Under the pieces are notes generated by a model. It saw nothing but the letters and a program-made list of their open reading frames with translations, ran no database searches and was not told where the DNA came from. This document shows positions 9,836 to 18,265 of a DNA stretch of 64,000 nt, one piece after another. The number at the start of each line of letters is the position of its first letter. Position 1 is the stretch's first letter. The stretch is taken from positions 1-64,000 of the forward strand of contig NZ_CAHJWJ010000006.1 of assembly GCF_903642285.1 (NCBI RefSeq), written 5' to 3'. Both the position numbers and the translations under genes were made by a program. The DNA is from Sphingomonas bacterium. GTDB taxonomy: Bacteria > Pseudomonadota > Alphaproteobacteria > Sphingomonadales > Sphingomonadaceae.

Positions 9836-10966
9836 TTACGCCGCCCGCTCCCGCACCATCTCTTCGCGCAGATACGGCGCGACCATGTCCCGTTCACGAA
9901 ACCACGCCTGGCGCTCGGCCGGCAGCGTTGCGAAGTCGCCGACCGTACCGCGGCATCCCGGCTGCCGGCACTGGCACGCCATCTGCCAGCCCGAGTCCTT
10001 CAACGTCGTCGAGTAATCCCACGCGATCTCCTCGCCCGGCGTTATGGCGCGCAACGCGATCAGCACCACGCCATGATCGGTAAAACGCAACCCCGCATTG
10101 GGCGCGCAGCTATGGTTGATCAGATCGTCGATCCGCCCCGACGGCCCCATATATTGATCGGTGGTGACTTGCAGGAACCGGTCCGCCGCGCCGCGCAAGG
10201 ACCGCGGCAGCCGCGCGGCACGAACCCGCCGACCGGTGAAACGGACGATCTGCTCGCCCTCCGCGAACCGCTTTGCGGCGTAGACCGCCTTGCCCAGGTG
10301 CGTCTCGCGCACCGCGAACGGATTGCCCGGTAGATAGGCATCCAGGACCCGCAGCCCGCCGCGCCCGAACGCCAGCGACCGGACCGGGTTGATCGTCGCG
10401 AGCCCGACCATCAGCCATACGCTCGCATGACAGAGCAGTTCGACGAGAATATACGTATATTCCGCAATGCCCGATCCCTGCACCCGGGTAGCGACAAGCA
10501 ACGTCGAGAGATCCGCGAGCGTCCATAACCCCCAGGCCGGCGATCGCTCGCGGGCCCGGTCCTGCCACACGCTCTGCCAGGTCGGCCAGAAGCTGACCGG
10601 CACCGCGACGACGACCAGCATATGCGCCCAGAACGCCTCGCGGAACACCAGCCACAACGCGATCGACCCGAGCGCGGCGGTCATGCACACGCCCTCCACC
10701 GGGGTCGGCGTGCGCCAGCGCGACCGGCGCCACATCGCCGCGGTAACGAGGACGCAGCACAAGGCCGAGAGGATGAAGACCCAGGCTTGCGGCGCGCCGG
10801 GGTTGACCGCGGCATAGGTCGCCGCCTCGACGCCCGTCGCCGCGCTCCAGATCAGCCAGGATGCGCGGTTGGGCTCGACCAGGTGGCGCGACAGACCGAC
10901 GATATACACGCCGTAACCCAGCAGGCTCAATGCCACCGCGCCGATGAACCACGGTTCGATCGTCAT
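9836..10966 (-). CDS. Polytopic membrane protein with C-terminal SET methyltransferase domain
   Basis: A 376-residue protein whose N-terminal half (about 5-195) holds roughly seven hydrophobic helices. The C-terminal half is a SET domain, the fold of AdoMet-dependent protein-lysine methyltransferases. The SET core is visible as DLINHSCAPN (281-290, the AdoMet-binding and pseudoknot motif) and GEEIAWDY (311-318, with the catalytic-type Tyr). These are followed by a post-SET-like CQCRQPGC (Cys331, 333, 338), which together with Cys287 can bind Zn. Small SET proteins occur in bacteria, but a membrane-anchored one is unusual. I chose the start at 10966 because membrane-like sequence begins there; upstream codons are Arg/Ser-rich and look non-coding. 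Substrate and topology are unknown. It reads in the same direction as dinB, which starts upstream of it, with 76 bases between them. Confidence 0.75.
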   Translation of the reverse strand: MTIEPWFIGAVALSLLGYGVYIVGLSRHLVEPNRASWLIWSAATGVEAATYAAVNPGAPQAWVFILSALCCVLVTAAMWRRSRWRTPTPVEGVCMTAALGSIALWLVFREAFWAHMLVVVAVPVSFWPTWQSVWQDRARERSPAWGLWTLADLSTLLVATRVQGSGIAEYTYILVELLCHASVWLMVGLATINPVRSLAFGRGGLRVLDAYLPGNPFAVRETHLGKAVYAAKRFAEGEQIVRFTGRRVRAARLPRSLRGAADRFLQVTTDQYMGPSGRIDDLINHSCAPNAGLRFTDHGVVLIALRAITPGEEIAWDYSTTLKDSGWQMACQCRQPGCRGTVGDFATLPAERQAWFRERDMVAPYLREEMVRERAA

Positions 10967-11042
10967 GTCCCCCGCCCGAAAAGATGCCCTCGGATATGGT
11001 AAACGAATGTGGCGACTCCGTCCACGGGGTGTCGATGGCGTG

Positions 11043-12128
11043 TCAGAGCGGCAATCGCGGCTGCCGCTCGACAGGCTCCGCTGCACTGCCGAAACCCGAC
11101 AGCGTCATGCCGAGCAGCCGCACCCCGCCCGGCACCGGCAGTTGCGCGCTCAGCAGCACATGTCCCGCATCGCCGAATACCGCACGCTCGCCCGTTGGAA
11201 CGGCAAGCGAGCGCGCGCGCGTGATCGTGCGGAAATCCGCGTGGCGCAGTTTCAGCGTGATGGTCCGCCCCATGACACCCGCGCGCGCGATCCGCTCCCA
11301 CGCCGCCTCGATCACCCGGTCGAGCCCGGCATGCAGGTCCTCTGGCGCGACCAGGTTGGTTTCGAACGTCCGCTCCGCACCCACGGACTTGGCGACGCGG
11401 TTGCTTCGCACGGGCCGGTCGTCCACGCCGCGCGCCGCCCGGAACAGATATCCGGCATAGGACCCGAAATGCGTCTCCAGCCATGGCAGCGACCGATCGC
11501 GCAAATCCGCCCCGGTCTCGATCCCCAGCGACGCCATCTTCGCCGCGGTGACCGGGCCCACACCGTGAAAGCGTTTGACCGGCAGGCTCGCGACGAACGC
11601 CGCGCCGCGGTCGGGCGGGATCACGCACATGCCGTCGGGCTTGTTCTGGTCCGAAGCCAGCTTGGCGATGAACTTGTTGTAGCTGACGCCGGCCGACGCG
11701 GTCAGTCCGGTATCGGCCGCGATCCGGGCGCGTATCTCCGCCGCGATCGCGCTGGCGGAGCCGAGCCCCCGGATATCGTCGGTGACATCCAGATACGCCT
11801 CGTCGAGCGACAGGGGTTCGACCAGCGACGCATAATCGGCAAAGATCGACCGGATTTGCCGCGACACGCTGCTGTACACGGCGAACCGCGGCCGGACGAA
11901 CACCAGATCGGGGCACCGCCGGATCGCGGTCGACGACGGCATTGCGGATCGCACCCCGAACGCCCGCGCCTCGTAAGACGCCGCCGCCACGACCCCGCGC
12001 GCCCGCGACCCCCCGACCGCGACGGGCTTGCCCAGAAGCGCCGGATCGTCCCGCTGCTCCACCGATGCAAAGAATGCGTCCATATCGATATGGATGATCT
12101 TGCGCTGACGGGAAGGCGGGTCGTCCAC
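11043..12128 (-). CDS. dinB: DNA polymerase IV (Y-family translesion polymerase)
   Basis: A 361-residue Y-family polymerase performing error-prone synthesis past lesions in the cytoplasm. The palm carries HIDMDAFFASVEQRD at the N-terminus and SLDEAYLDVT with the catalytic acidic pair. SAGVSYNKFIAKLASDQNKPDG and the helix-hairpin-helix LPVKRFHGVGPVTAAKM are typical of DinB. The C-terminal little-finger domain is complete, and the extreme C-terminus (QPRLPL) resembles a weak beta-clamp peptide. No LexA box was recognised upstream, although one may exist. Confidence 0.95.
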   Translation of the reverse strand: MDDPPSRQRKIIHIDMDAFFASVEQRDDPALLGKPVAVGGSRARGVVAAASYEARAFGVRSAMPSSTAIRRCPDLVFVRPRFAVYSSVSRQIRSIFADYASLVEPLSLDEAYLDVTDDIRGLGSASAIAAEIRARIAADTGLTASAGVSYNKFIAKLASDQNKPDGMCVIPPDRGAAFVASLPVKRFHGVGPVTAAKMASLGIETGADLRDRSLPWLETHFGSYAGYLFRAARGVDDRPVRSNRVAKSVGAERTFETNLVAPEDLHAGLDRVIEAAWERIARAGVMGRTITLKLRHADFRTITRARSLAVPTGERAVFGDAGHVLLSAQLPVPGGVRLLGMTLSGFGSAAEPVERQPRLPL

Positions 12129-12284
12129 GTCGCGCGGATAGCGCGATCGGCGGTCTTTTTCGAGCGATGGATGGTCGATGCAGCAGGAAGCCCGCCAGGC
12201 GATCCAAATCCGTCGGGTGTTGGGTTGGTGTTCCCAATAACTGCATACCGCTGCAATCGATTATTCCGCGGGTCGAACTGCCGA

Positions 12285-13673
12285 TCAGAAGCTCAGGTTG
12301 ACGCCGAAACCGCCATGCTCGCTGATGCCGATCGACTGGTTGGACATGGTCGCGTTGATGAACGTGTCGATCTTCAGCCGCCGCGAGACGCGGTAGCTCA
12401 GCCGCCCGCCCGGCTCGAAATAGGTGATCTCGTGCGCCGGAAGGGCATTCTGTCCGAACCCGTCGATCGTCGTCACGATGCTGTTGCGCGAGCCGAACGA
12501 CCGGGAGACGCTGCCGTCGACGCCCAGTTCCAGCCGGTGGCCGAACAGATGCGAATATTGCGCGGACACGCCCGCCATGTTCACCTCGTTGATGCCGCGG
12601 CTATATTGCGCGTCGAACGGATTGCCCGGCCCCGGTGCCTCCGCATAGCTGTGCTGGATCTGCCAGCTATGGCCGTAGCTGATGGCGCCGGCCAGCTCGT
12701 CGCGTCTGGTCAGGCGCGATACCCAGCCCGCCCGGGCATAGACCGACATGTTCGTCGTCTTCGTCTGGCCGATGCCGGTCGCGGGGCCGGTCCCGGTCAT
12801 GTACGGGCGCTGGTAGGTGGCGTGCTGATCGGGCGCGACCGCGCCGCCGAGCTCGAAATACGGGCGCGAGGCACCCATGGTCGACGGATCGTACCGCAGC
12901 CCGCCGGCGAAGGTGTAGGAGTTGGTGATGAAGGCACCCTTCTCCTCGTACCGGCCGACCGCGATGCCGAACAGGGCCGTGAGTTCGTTCGTGATCGCCT
13001 TGCGGCCATGCGCCGATACGCTGAGGCTGCCGAAGGTCGCGCCGGCACCGCCGCAATCGCCGCAGCTCACCTGCTCGTTCTTGCCGAGCAGCACCTGGCT
13101 GAACAGGTTCGCGGTGATGAGCTGTGCCTTCTGGCTCGCGGCGAGATTGTTCAGCGACTGGTTGAGCGCGTCGGTGGTGGTCACGAACATCGGCCCCGAT
13201 GCCATGCCGAGCACCTGCGATCCGGTTCGCGCCTCGAACTGGGCGGCGCTGTCAAAGGCGCTGTTCGGCACCACGCTGGCACCCTGCGCGCACGCGCCGG
13301 CCGCGCTGGAATTGCACCAGTAATGGGTGCCGGAATACAGTCCCTGCTGAAACAGCAGATAATTCGTGCCTGCGGTGCTGTAGTTGAAGGACAGGTTCTG
13401 CGCGGTCGCCGACGTGGCACCGCCCTGGACGACCACCGAGCTGTTCGTGTTGGTGATATTGTACGTCGCGCCGACGCCGTTGAGCGCCAGGTTCCACGCG
13501 GTGATGTTGGTGGCCGCCAACGTCCCGGCGGTGCCGTCGGTCGTGATCTGGCCCGCCACCGATCCTTGGCCGATCTGCTGCTTGACGACGTAGGTGATCG
13601 ACTGGGCGGAGGCGCTGCGGTCGAAGAGGGTCATCGCCGCCAGCGCCAGGCAACCGAGCGATATTATGCGCAT
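12285..13673 (-). CDS. Exported protein with C-terminal outer-membrane beta-barrel
   Basis: A 462-residue protein with a Sec signal peptide (MRIISLGCLALAAMTLFDRSASA, cut after the ASA site near residue 24). A 200-residue Ser/Thr/Asn-rich segment contains one Cys pair (CNSSAAGAC) and a CGDCGG motif. The last 230 residues or so show alternating hydrophobic strands ending in a terminal Phe (GVNLSF), the signature needed for BAM-mediated barrel insertion. The overall plan resembles a small autotransporter or a porin-like barrel, but no known passenger motif is present. Its start lies 50 bases after the repeat-rich exported protein encoded upstream on the same strand, so the two are probably co-transcribed and may work together at the surface. 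Function unknown. Confidence 0.7.
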   Translation of the reverse strand: MRIISLGCLALAAMTLFDRSASAQSITYVVKQQIGQGSVAGQITTDGTAGTLAATNITAWNLALNGVGATYNITNTNSSVVVQGGATSATAQNLSFNYSTAGTNYLLFQQGLYSGTHYWCNSSAAGACAQGASVVPNSAFDSAAQFEARTGSQVLGMASGPMFVTTTDALNQSLNNLAASQKAQLITANLFSQVLLGKNEQVSCGDCGGAGATFGSLSVSAHGRKAITNELTALFGIAVGRYEEKGAFITNSYTFAGGLRYDPSTMGASRPYFELGGAVAPDQHATYQRPYMTGTGPATGIGQTKTTNMSVYARAGWVSRLTRRDELAGAISYGHSWQIQHSYAEAPGPGNPFDAQYSRGINEVNMAGVSAQYSHLFGHRLELGVDGSVSRSFGSRNSIVTTIDGFGQNALPAHEITYFEPGGRLSYRVSRRLKIDTFINATMSNQSIGISEHGGFGVNLSF

Positions 13674-13723
13674 GGATCGAATCCGTTCGAGCTTGTGTGT
13701 GGACGGGGTGCGGGAGCCCGGCG

Positions 13724-15457
13724 TCATCGGCCGCACAGCGCGGGCTGGAGATCGGGGCTGGTCATCACGCTGCTGGGCGTCTGCACCTGGGTCGACGGGA
13801 CGTTTGTCTGCAGGCTGGGCACGTTTACCTGCGTGCTGGGTGTGTTCACCTGCGTCGAGGGGACGTTGACCTGCGTGCTGGGCACGTTGATCTGGGTGCT
13901 CGTAACGGCAACCTGCGTCGACGGTGCGGTGATCACCGAAGAAGGCCTTTGTACTTGGGTTGACGGAACGGCGACGACCGAAGAGCCATTAGCTCCGGGC
14001 ACTACAGTGTATCCTTGATAGATCGGTGCCAAGGATGTGCCGGTGACATTGCTGTTATTGCTCGGTTCGGCCGAAGAACCCTGAACGGCGGAGGCCGTTC
14101 CGCTTCCGGCTTGCACAGAGCCTGCGCCGCTGTCGATGCCATCCACAATGGTGGCGACGCCTGAGTTCGTGTCTGTGACACCAACCCGCCCTGGGTGCGT
14201 GAGCGTTGGAGGTAGCACAATGGGTGGTAATTGGTCGCCGCTCGGACCGGCCGTACCGGAACCATTGCCTCCCGACACGCCTGCCGCCGCGGCTGCGGCG
14301 GCCGCGGCATCCGCGACTGCTGTTCCGGTGTTCGAGGTTCCAGTGCCGGGGCCGCCGTCGGCCGACCCGGTACTTTGCTGACCATTGGGAAGTCCGAGGT
14401 CCGGACTAGTATTCTGAGGCGTGAAAACTGGGTCGCTACTCGAAGGAGACAATCCTTGTGAAGGACCGTTCACGGGAGGAACTCCCGGGGCTGGGGGAGG
14501 GACAACGACAGGCGCTACGGGAAAGTGGACCGGGGCGTTTAACGCACCCTCGATCTGTTGCTGACCCGTTAACGGCTGCCCCGACGTGGCCGGAATAGGA
14601 GTTTTGGGCACGGTTGTCGCTGGATCGTTCTGCTGCTGCTGCGGCGGCGCAGTTGGGACAGTTCGCGGACCGTCGACTTGCAGAGCCGGATCAGGAGTGT
14701 TGTTGGGCACCGTTCCTCGCCGTACTGGCACGGGCGGAAGCGGAGCGGGTGGCGGCGTATCCGGAGTCGCAGGCGGATCAATTTGCGGAATAGGGGCAGA
14801 ATTACGTGAAGCCGGCATGTTCGGCGCGGGCGTGGGTAAAGTCGGCGCGTTGCCATTGTCGGGCGTTGGCGGCGGCGCGGTCGGCACGACATTTTCTGTC
14901 CCGTTCGGGTTAGTCGGTGCGAACAGCAGATGCCAAGCCTGCTGCCGAGCTAAAAGGTTGGCACGAACGCGCTCTAAGGCGACGTTGTTCGCATTCGCTT
15001 GACTCTCTCGCAGGTCGATCAGGGCGTTAATTCGTGTAATGTTGGCATCTATCACGGCAAGTAATTCTGGATGTTGCGTTGGATTGGAAGTGGCAATTAA
15101 ATTATCTAGATATGACGCTGAGTCTGGACCCGTAATCCCAGCGATCTGCGCTTCGCTGAAAAGGTGCGATTGCTCTAGTTGTGATATTAAGGCAGCATTG
15201 CCTGATTGTATCAAATCATTAATCGCGGTCTGATCCGCCTCGGAAGCTCCGCTTAGTAAGGCTGTTTCTAGTTTCTGAAAACTATCGGCACGGGTATTCA
15301 CCAAGTTAGTCAAACTGACTGTTGAGCTTTGCGCTGACTGGGCCAGCGCTTGCACATTTAAAGCTGGTCCGCAGATCGTTGCGGCCAGCAGGATTCCTCG
15401 TGTTCGATTTATGCCGATCGCCGACACGGTCGCCCATCCAAGCCATTTCGATGACAC
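13724..15457 (-). CDS. Exported Pro/Thr-rich protein with C-terminal heptad repeats
   Basis: A 577-residue protein of unknown function. A signal peptide (hydrophobic about 18-35, likely cut after QALAQ) is followed by a helical region (about 45-180, rich in Gln/Asn/Leu, coiled-coil-like). Next is a long Pro-rich low-complexity stalk (about 185-350), a Gly/Ser/Ala stretch with a nine-Ala run, and a C-terminal tail of ten seven-residue repeats of the type VPSTQVN (13760-13969), ending PALCGR. GTG 15457 is the start because AGGAGG lies eight bases upstream. The N-terminal half is visibly AT-richer than the surrounding genes (about 14,900-15,420), suggesting recent acquisition or relaxed selection. 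It is followed after 50 bases by an outer-membrane barrel gene. A surface or cell-wall-spanning stalk protein is an inference from layout only. Confidence 0.65.
   Translation of the reverse strand: MSSKWLGWATVSAIGINRTRGILLAATICGPALNVQALAQSAQSSTVSLTNLVNTRADSFQKLETALLSGASEADQTAINDLIQSGNAALISQLEQSHLFSEAQIAGITGPDSASYLDNLIATSNPTQHPELLAVIDANITRINALIDLRESQANANNVALERVRANLLARQQAWHLLFAPTNPNGTENVVPTAPPPTPDNGNAPTLPTPAPNMPASRNSAPIPQIDPPATPDTPPPAPLPPVPVRRGTVPNNTPDPALQVDGPRTVPTAPPQQQQNDPATTVPKTPIPATSGQPLTGQQQIEGALNAPVHFPVAPVVVPPPAPGVPPVNGPSQGLSPSSSDPVFTPQNTSPDLGLPNGQQSTGSADGGPGTGTSNTGTAVADAAAAAAAAAGVSGGNGSGTAGPSGDQLPPIVLPPTLTHPGRVGVTDTNSGVATIVDGIDSGAGSVQAGSGTASAVQGSSAEPSNNSNVTGTSLAPIYQGYTVVPGANGSSVVAVPSTQVQRPSSVITAPSTQVAVTSTQINVPSTQVNVPSTQVNTPSTQVNVPSLQTNVPSTQVQTPSSVMTSPDLQPALCGR
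13760..13969 (-). repeat. Ten 21-bp tandem repeats encoding VPSTQVN-type heptads
   Basis: Within the 3' end of the exported protein gene, ten consecutive 21-base units encode variants of VPSTQVN: VPSTQVQ, RPSSVIT, APSTQVA, VTSTQIN, VPSTQVN twice, TPSTQVN, VPSLQTN, VPSTQVQ and TPSSVMT. The first and last pairs of units resemble each other (VPSTQVQ followed by xPSSV). The period is exactly seven codons, so copy-number change would keep the reading frame. Confidence 0.9.
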
Positions 15458-15465
15458 GTGCTCTG

Positions 15466-15471
15466 CCTCCT
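15466..15471 (-). promoter_or_regulatory. Consensus ribosome binding site fixing the GTG start at 15457
   Basis: AGGAGG on the minus strand, eight bases before the GTG start of the repeat-rich exported protein. It decides the start in favour of GTG 15457. Confidence 0.65.
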
Positions 15472-15626
15472 GCTTGGATATGTCCGCGACCGGAACATCA
15501 CCGTCCCAGGAGCAATCGCCCGTTCGCGCGCCGCGCGCATGACCCGTTTGCGCTATGCGGTGGCGATAAAGTCATTTAACGAACCGGGGCGGAACCTTCC
15601 GTACGGACGTTGGGGGCGACACCGTT

Positions 15627-16775
15627 ATGCGAGCGAGCCGGACCGGGGCGATGACGGACGAGAAGCTCGTCGATCTCATCTACGACGCGCCCTATGACGA
15701 CCGGCTGTGGAGTCCGTTGCTCGGCGAGCTGGCGGACCGCAGCGGCGCGCATCCTGCGAACTTCCTCGAAATGAACGTTCTCGATGGTCATGGCGACGGC
15801 ATCTGCGCGCGGACGCCCACCGATATCCTGCAGCTGTACAGGGCGGAGTGGGCGCAGGCCAATTGCCTGTTGCTGGTCGACGACCTCGCCGATTATGCGT
15901 CGGCATGGGCACCTCGCATTACGCGCGACAGCGACTGGATCGACCGCGAGGATTTCGAACGCAGCGCCTATCTCAACGAGTTCCTCGATCCGATCGGCGC
16001 GGCACATAATCTTAGCATCCTCCTGTCGCTCGAAGGGCCTTGGCTAACGACGATCGGGCTGGGACGATCGCGACGCCAGGGACCGTTCGCGGACCGGGAC
16101 ATTGCGGCGATCGCGCCGTTCCAGCCGCATCTGATCCGCGCTTCCCGGCTGCGGCGCGAACTGGCGGTGCGGCAGGAGCAGCTCGATCATCTCGACGTCC
16201 TGCTGGCAACCTCGCCGCAGGCGATGTTCTTCGTCGACGAGTCCCTGCGGGTCGTTCGGCACAGCGCGGCTGGCGAGGTGCTGATGCAAGGCGGGACGAC
16301 GCTCCGCCTGGTCGACGGCCGGCTGCGCGCCGTCTCCGCCGTCGCCGACCGGGCGCTCGAAGCGGCGCTGACGAGCGCGTTCCGGACCGGTATCCCCGGC
16401 GCGCCGATCATCCTGCCGGGCCGCGACCGGCGGTCCGGTCACGCCCTGACGGTGTCGCGGATGGGCGCGAGGGCGATCGCCGGCTTCGCCTCGGCGCGCT
16501 GCGTGCTGGTCACCGTCGCCGATGTCGCGCCGCCGCGATCGACCCCGCAGGACAAGCTTCGTCAGGCATTCGGCCTGACCGGGGCGGAATCGCGGCTGGC
16601 GCTGCGTTTATGGGCGGGGGAAAGCCTGAGCGCCGTTTCGGAGTCCGGCTCGGTCTCGATCCATACGGTGCGCAACCAGCTGAAGGCGGTTTTCCACAAG
16701 ACCGGGTGCGGCCGGCAGCAGGATTTGATCCGCCTGCTGGCCGGGCTCGATCTGCCCTCGGCCTCGAACCACTAG
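15627..16775 (+). CDS. LuxR-type helix-turn-helix transcriptional regulator
   Basis: A 382-residue regulator with an unassigned N-terminal sensory region (about 1-310, partly PAS-like around 185-290). The C-terminal LuxR/GerE DNA-binding domain (about 325-375) reads FGLTGAESRLALRLWAG at its start and then SIHTVRNQLKAVFHKTG, the recognition helix and dimer helix. It is divergent from the repeat-rich surface protein gene across a 169-base intergenic region, so it could control that gene. It is also only 11 bases upstream of an amino-acid permease gene, with which it may be co-transcribed. Met1 at 15627 or Met9 at 15651 are both possible starts. The ligand is unknown. Confidence 0.8.
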   Translation: MRASRTGAMTDEKLVDLIYDAPYDDRLWSPLLGELADRSGAHPANFLEMNVLDGHGDGICARTPTDILQLYRAEWAQANCLLLVDDLADYASAWAPRITRDSDWIDREDFERSAYLNEFLDPIGAAHNLSILLSLEGPWLTTIGLGRSRRQGPFADRDIAAIAPFQPHLIRASRLRRELAVRQEQLDHLDVLLATSPQAMFFVDESLRVVRHSAAGEVLMQGGTTLRLVDGRLRAVSAVADRALEAALTSAFRTGIPGAPIILPGRDRRSGHALTVSRMGARAIAGFASARCVLVTVADVAPPRSTPQDKLRQAFGLTGAESRLALRLWAGESLSAVSESGSVSIHTVRNQLKAVFHKTGCGRQQDLIRLLAGLDLPSASNH

Positions 16776-16786
16776 CGGCGACGCGC

Positions 16787-18130
16787 ATGGCAACCGAGCC
16801 CCGCGCCGGCGACGACCGGCTGCGACGATCGCTTCGCCCGGCCGGCGTGCTCGCACTGACGCTCGCCGCCCTGTCGCCCGCCGGATCGGTCTACGTCACG
16901 GGCGCGGCGGTGCTGCACCTTGCCGGCACCGGTGCGGCGATCGCGATGCTGGGTGGCGGCGGGGTGGTGATGGTCTCGGCGCTGCTGTACGCGGAATTGG
17001 GCTCGGCATTCCCGCACGCGGGCGGCGTCTATCACGGGATCGGCGAAGTGCTGGGGCCGCGGTGTCGCGCCGCGGCGCTCGTGCTGGGGATCGTCACCGC
17101 GCCCGCGCTGATCGCCTTCGTGGCGCTGGGCTTTGCCGTCTATGCGCGCGAGGTGGTGCCGTCGCTGCCGATCCTGCCGCTCGCGATCGCCGCGATCGGC
17201 GTCGCCACCGTGATCGGCGTGTTGCGGCTGCGGACCGGAATGTGGGTGACCGGCACCCTCGTCACCGCGGAGGTGGCGGCGCTGCTGGCACTGATCGTGC
17301 TCGAGTGGCGCGGCCCGGCGCGCACCCTCGGAACCGTCCTGTTGCACCCGGTCGTCGCCGGCCCGCACGGGGGCCTCGCGCCGACCGGCACGATTCCGCT
17401 GATCCTCGGGACCATCGCCGCCGCCTATGCCTGCTCCGGCTCCAACCTCGCGCTGAACTTCGCGGAGGAGATCGAGGGCGATCGCCGGGTGGTGGGCCGT
17501 GTCGTCGTGTGGGGCAGCGTCCTGGCGATCGCGCTCGTCGCGCTGCCGATCGTCGGCGTGGCGGTGGGCACGCCCGACCTTGCCGCGATGCTGTCGTCCC
17601 CGGCACCGATCGCCGCGTCGGTGCGAACGATCGCAGGGCCGGTCGCGGTCCAGGCGTTCGCAGCGATCGTGGCGATCGCCATCCTCGACCACGTCGCCGG
17701 CGCGACGATCGCCTATAGCCGCTTCGTGTTCGCCGCGGCGCGCTCGCTCGGCGGTGCCGACGGACCGTCGGCACTTAGCCGGCTCGGCCAACGCTCAGGC
17801 GCGCCCGTTACCGCGGCGCTCTTGCTGGGCGGCGCGGCGATACTGCTGACTATGGTCGGCGAGCGGGGGCTCCTCCTGCTCATCTCGGGCGAACTCATTA
17901 CCCCGGCGCTGATGGTCGTCGCGGTGCTGGTCGGCCGCCGGCGCGGACAGACCGGCAAGCGGAGCTTCCGCTCGCCCTTCTATCCCGCTCTGCCCTGGGT
18001 AGGGCTGGCGATCCTCGCCATGTTCGTGGCGACGGACTTGCTGGACGCTACCGCGAGATGCAGCATCGCCCTTCTGGTCATATGCGCCGGTATCGCCGCC
18101 GCTGCTGCCCGCCCGGCAACCCGGCGATAG
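16787..18130 (+). CDS. APC-superfamily amino acid/polyamine permease
   Basis: A 447-residue integral membrane protein with about twelve hydrophobic helices. It carries the APC N-terminal signature of a broken first helix (LALTLAALSPAGSVYVTGAA) and the conserved AELGSAFPHAGGVYHG region that lines the substrate pocket. ATG 16787 is 11 bases after the regulator's stop. It converges on a PLP-dependent decarboxylase of the Orn/Lys/Arg type. In acid-resistance and polyamine systems such a pairing supplies the substrate/product exchanger for the decarboxylase; that role here is inference from position. Substrate cannot be read from sequence. Confidence 0.8.
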   Translation: MATEPRAGDDRLRRSLRPAGVLALTLAALSPAGSVYVTGAAVLHLAGTGAAIAMLGGGGVVMVSALLYAELGSAFPHAGGVYHGIGEVLGPRCRAAALVLGIVTAPALIAFVALGFAVYAREVVPSLPILPLAIAAIGVATVIGVLRLRTGMWVTGTLVTAEVAALLALIVLEWRGPARTLGTVLLHPVVAGPHGGLAPTGTIPLILGTIAAAYACSGSNLALNFAEEIEGDRRVVGRVVVWGSVLAIALVALPIVGVAVGTPDLAAMLSSPAPIAASVRTIAGPVAVQAFAAIVAIAILDHVAGATIAYSRFVFAAARSLGGADGPSALSRLGQRSGAPVTAALLLGGAAILLTMVGERGLLLLISGELITPALMVVAVLVGRRRGQTGKRSFRSPFYPALPWVGLAILAMFVATDLLDATARCSIALLVICAGIAAAAARPATRR

Positions 18131-18265
18131 AAAGCGGCGGTCAGGATCAACGCGTTCCCGGCCATGCAGATACTCTATCGGGATCGTCGGCGAACGAACG
18201 GCGCTTGTGGCAGAGCTGCGGCTGCGCCGAACGTCCGGAACGGGGTCGACACTGCGCAACTATCG

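Noticed and set aside
13760..13969. CRISPR-like array
   Set aside because: The 21-bp units are contiguous, imperfect and in frame with a long coding sequence; there are no spacers.
10944..14018. 1024-codon open frame on the plus strand
   Set aside because: Lies opposite dinB, the barrel gene and the repeat protein, all of which have clear motifs, signal peptides or ribosome sites. The plus-strand frame has none.
15591..15615. EcfG-type stress promoter (GGAAC followed by CGTT) before the LuxR gene
   Set aside because: The spacing between GGAAC and CGTT is about 12 bases instead of the 16-17 expected.
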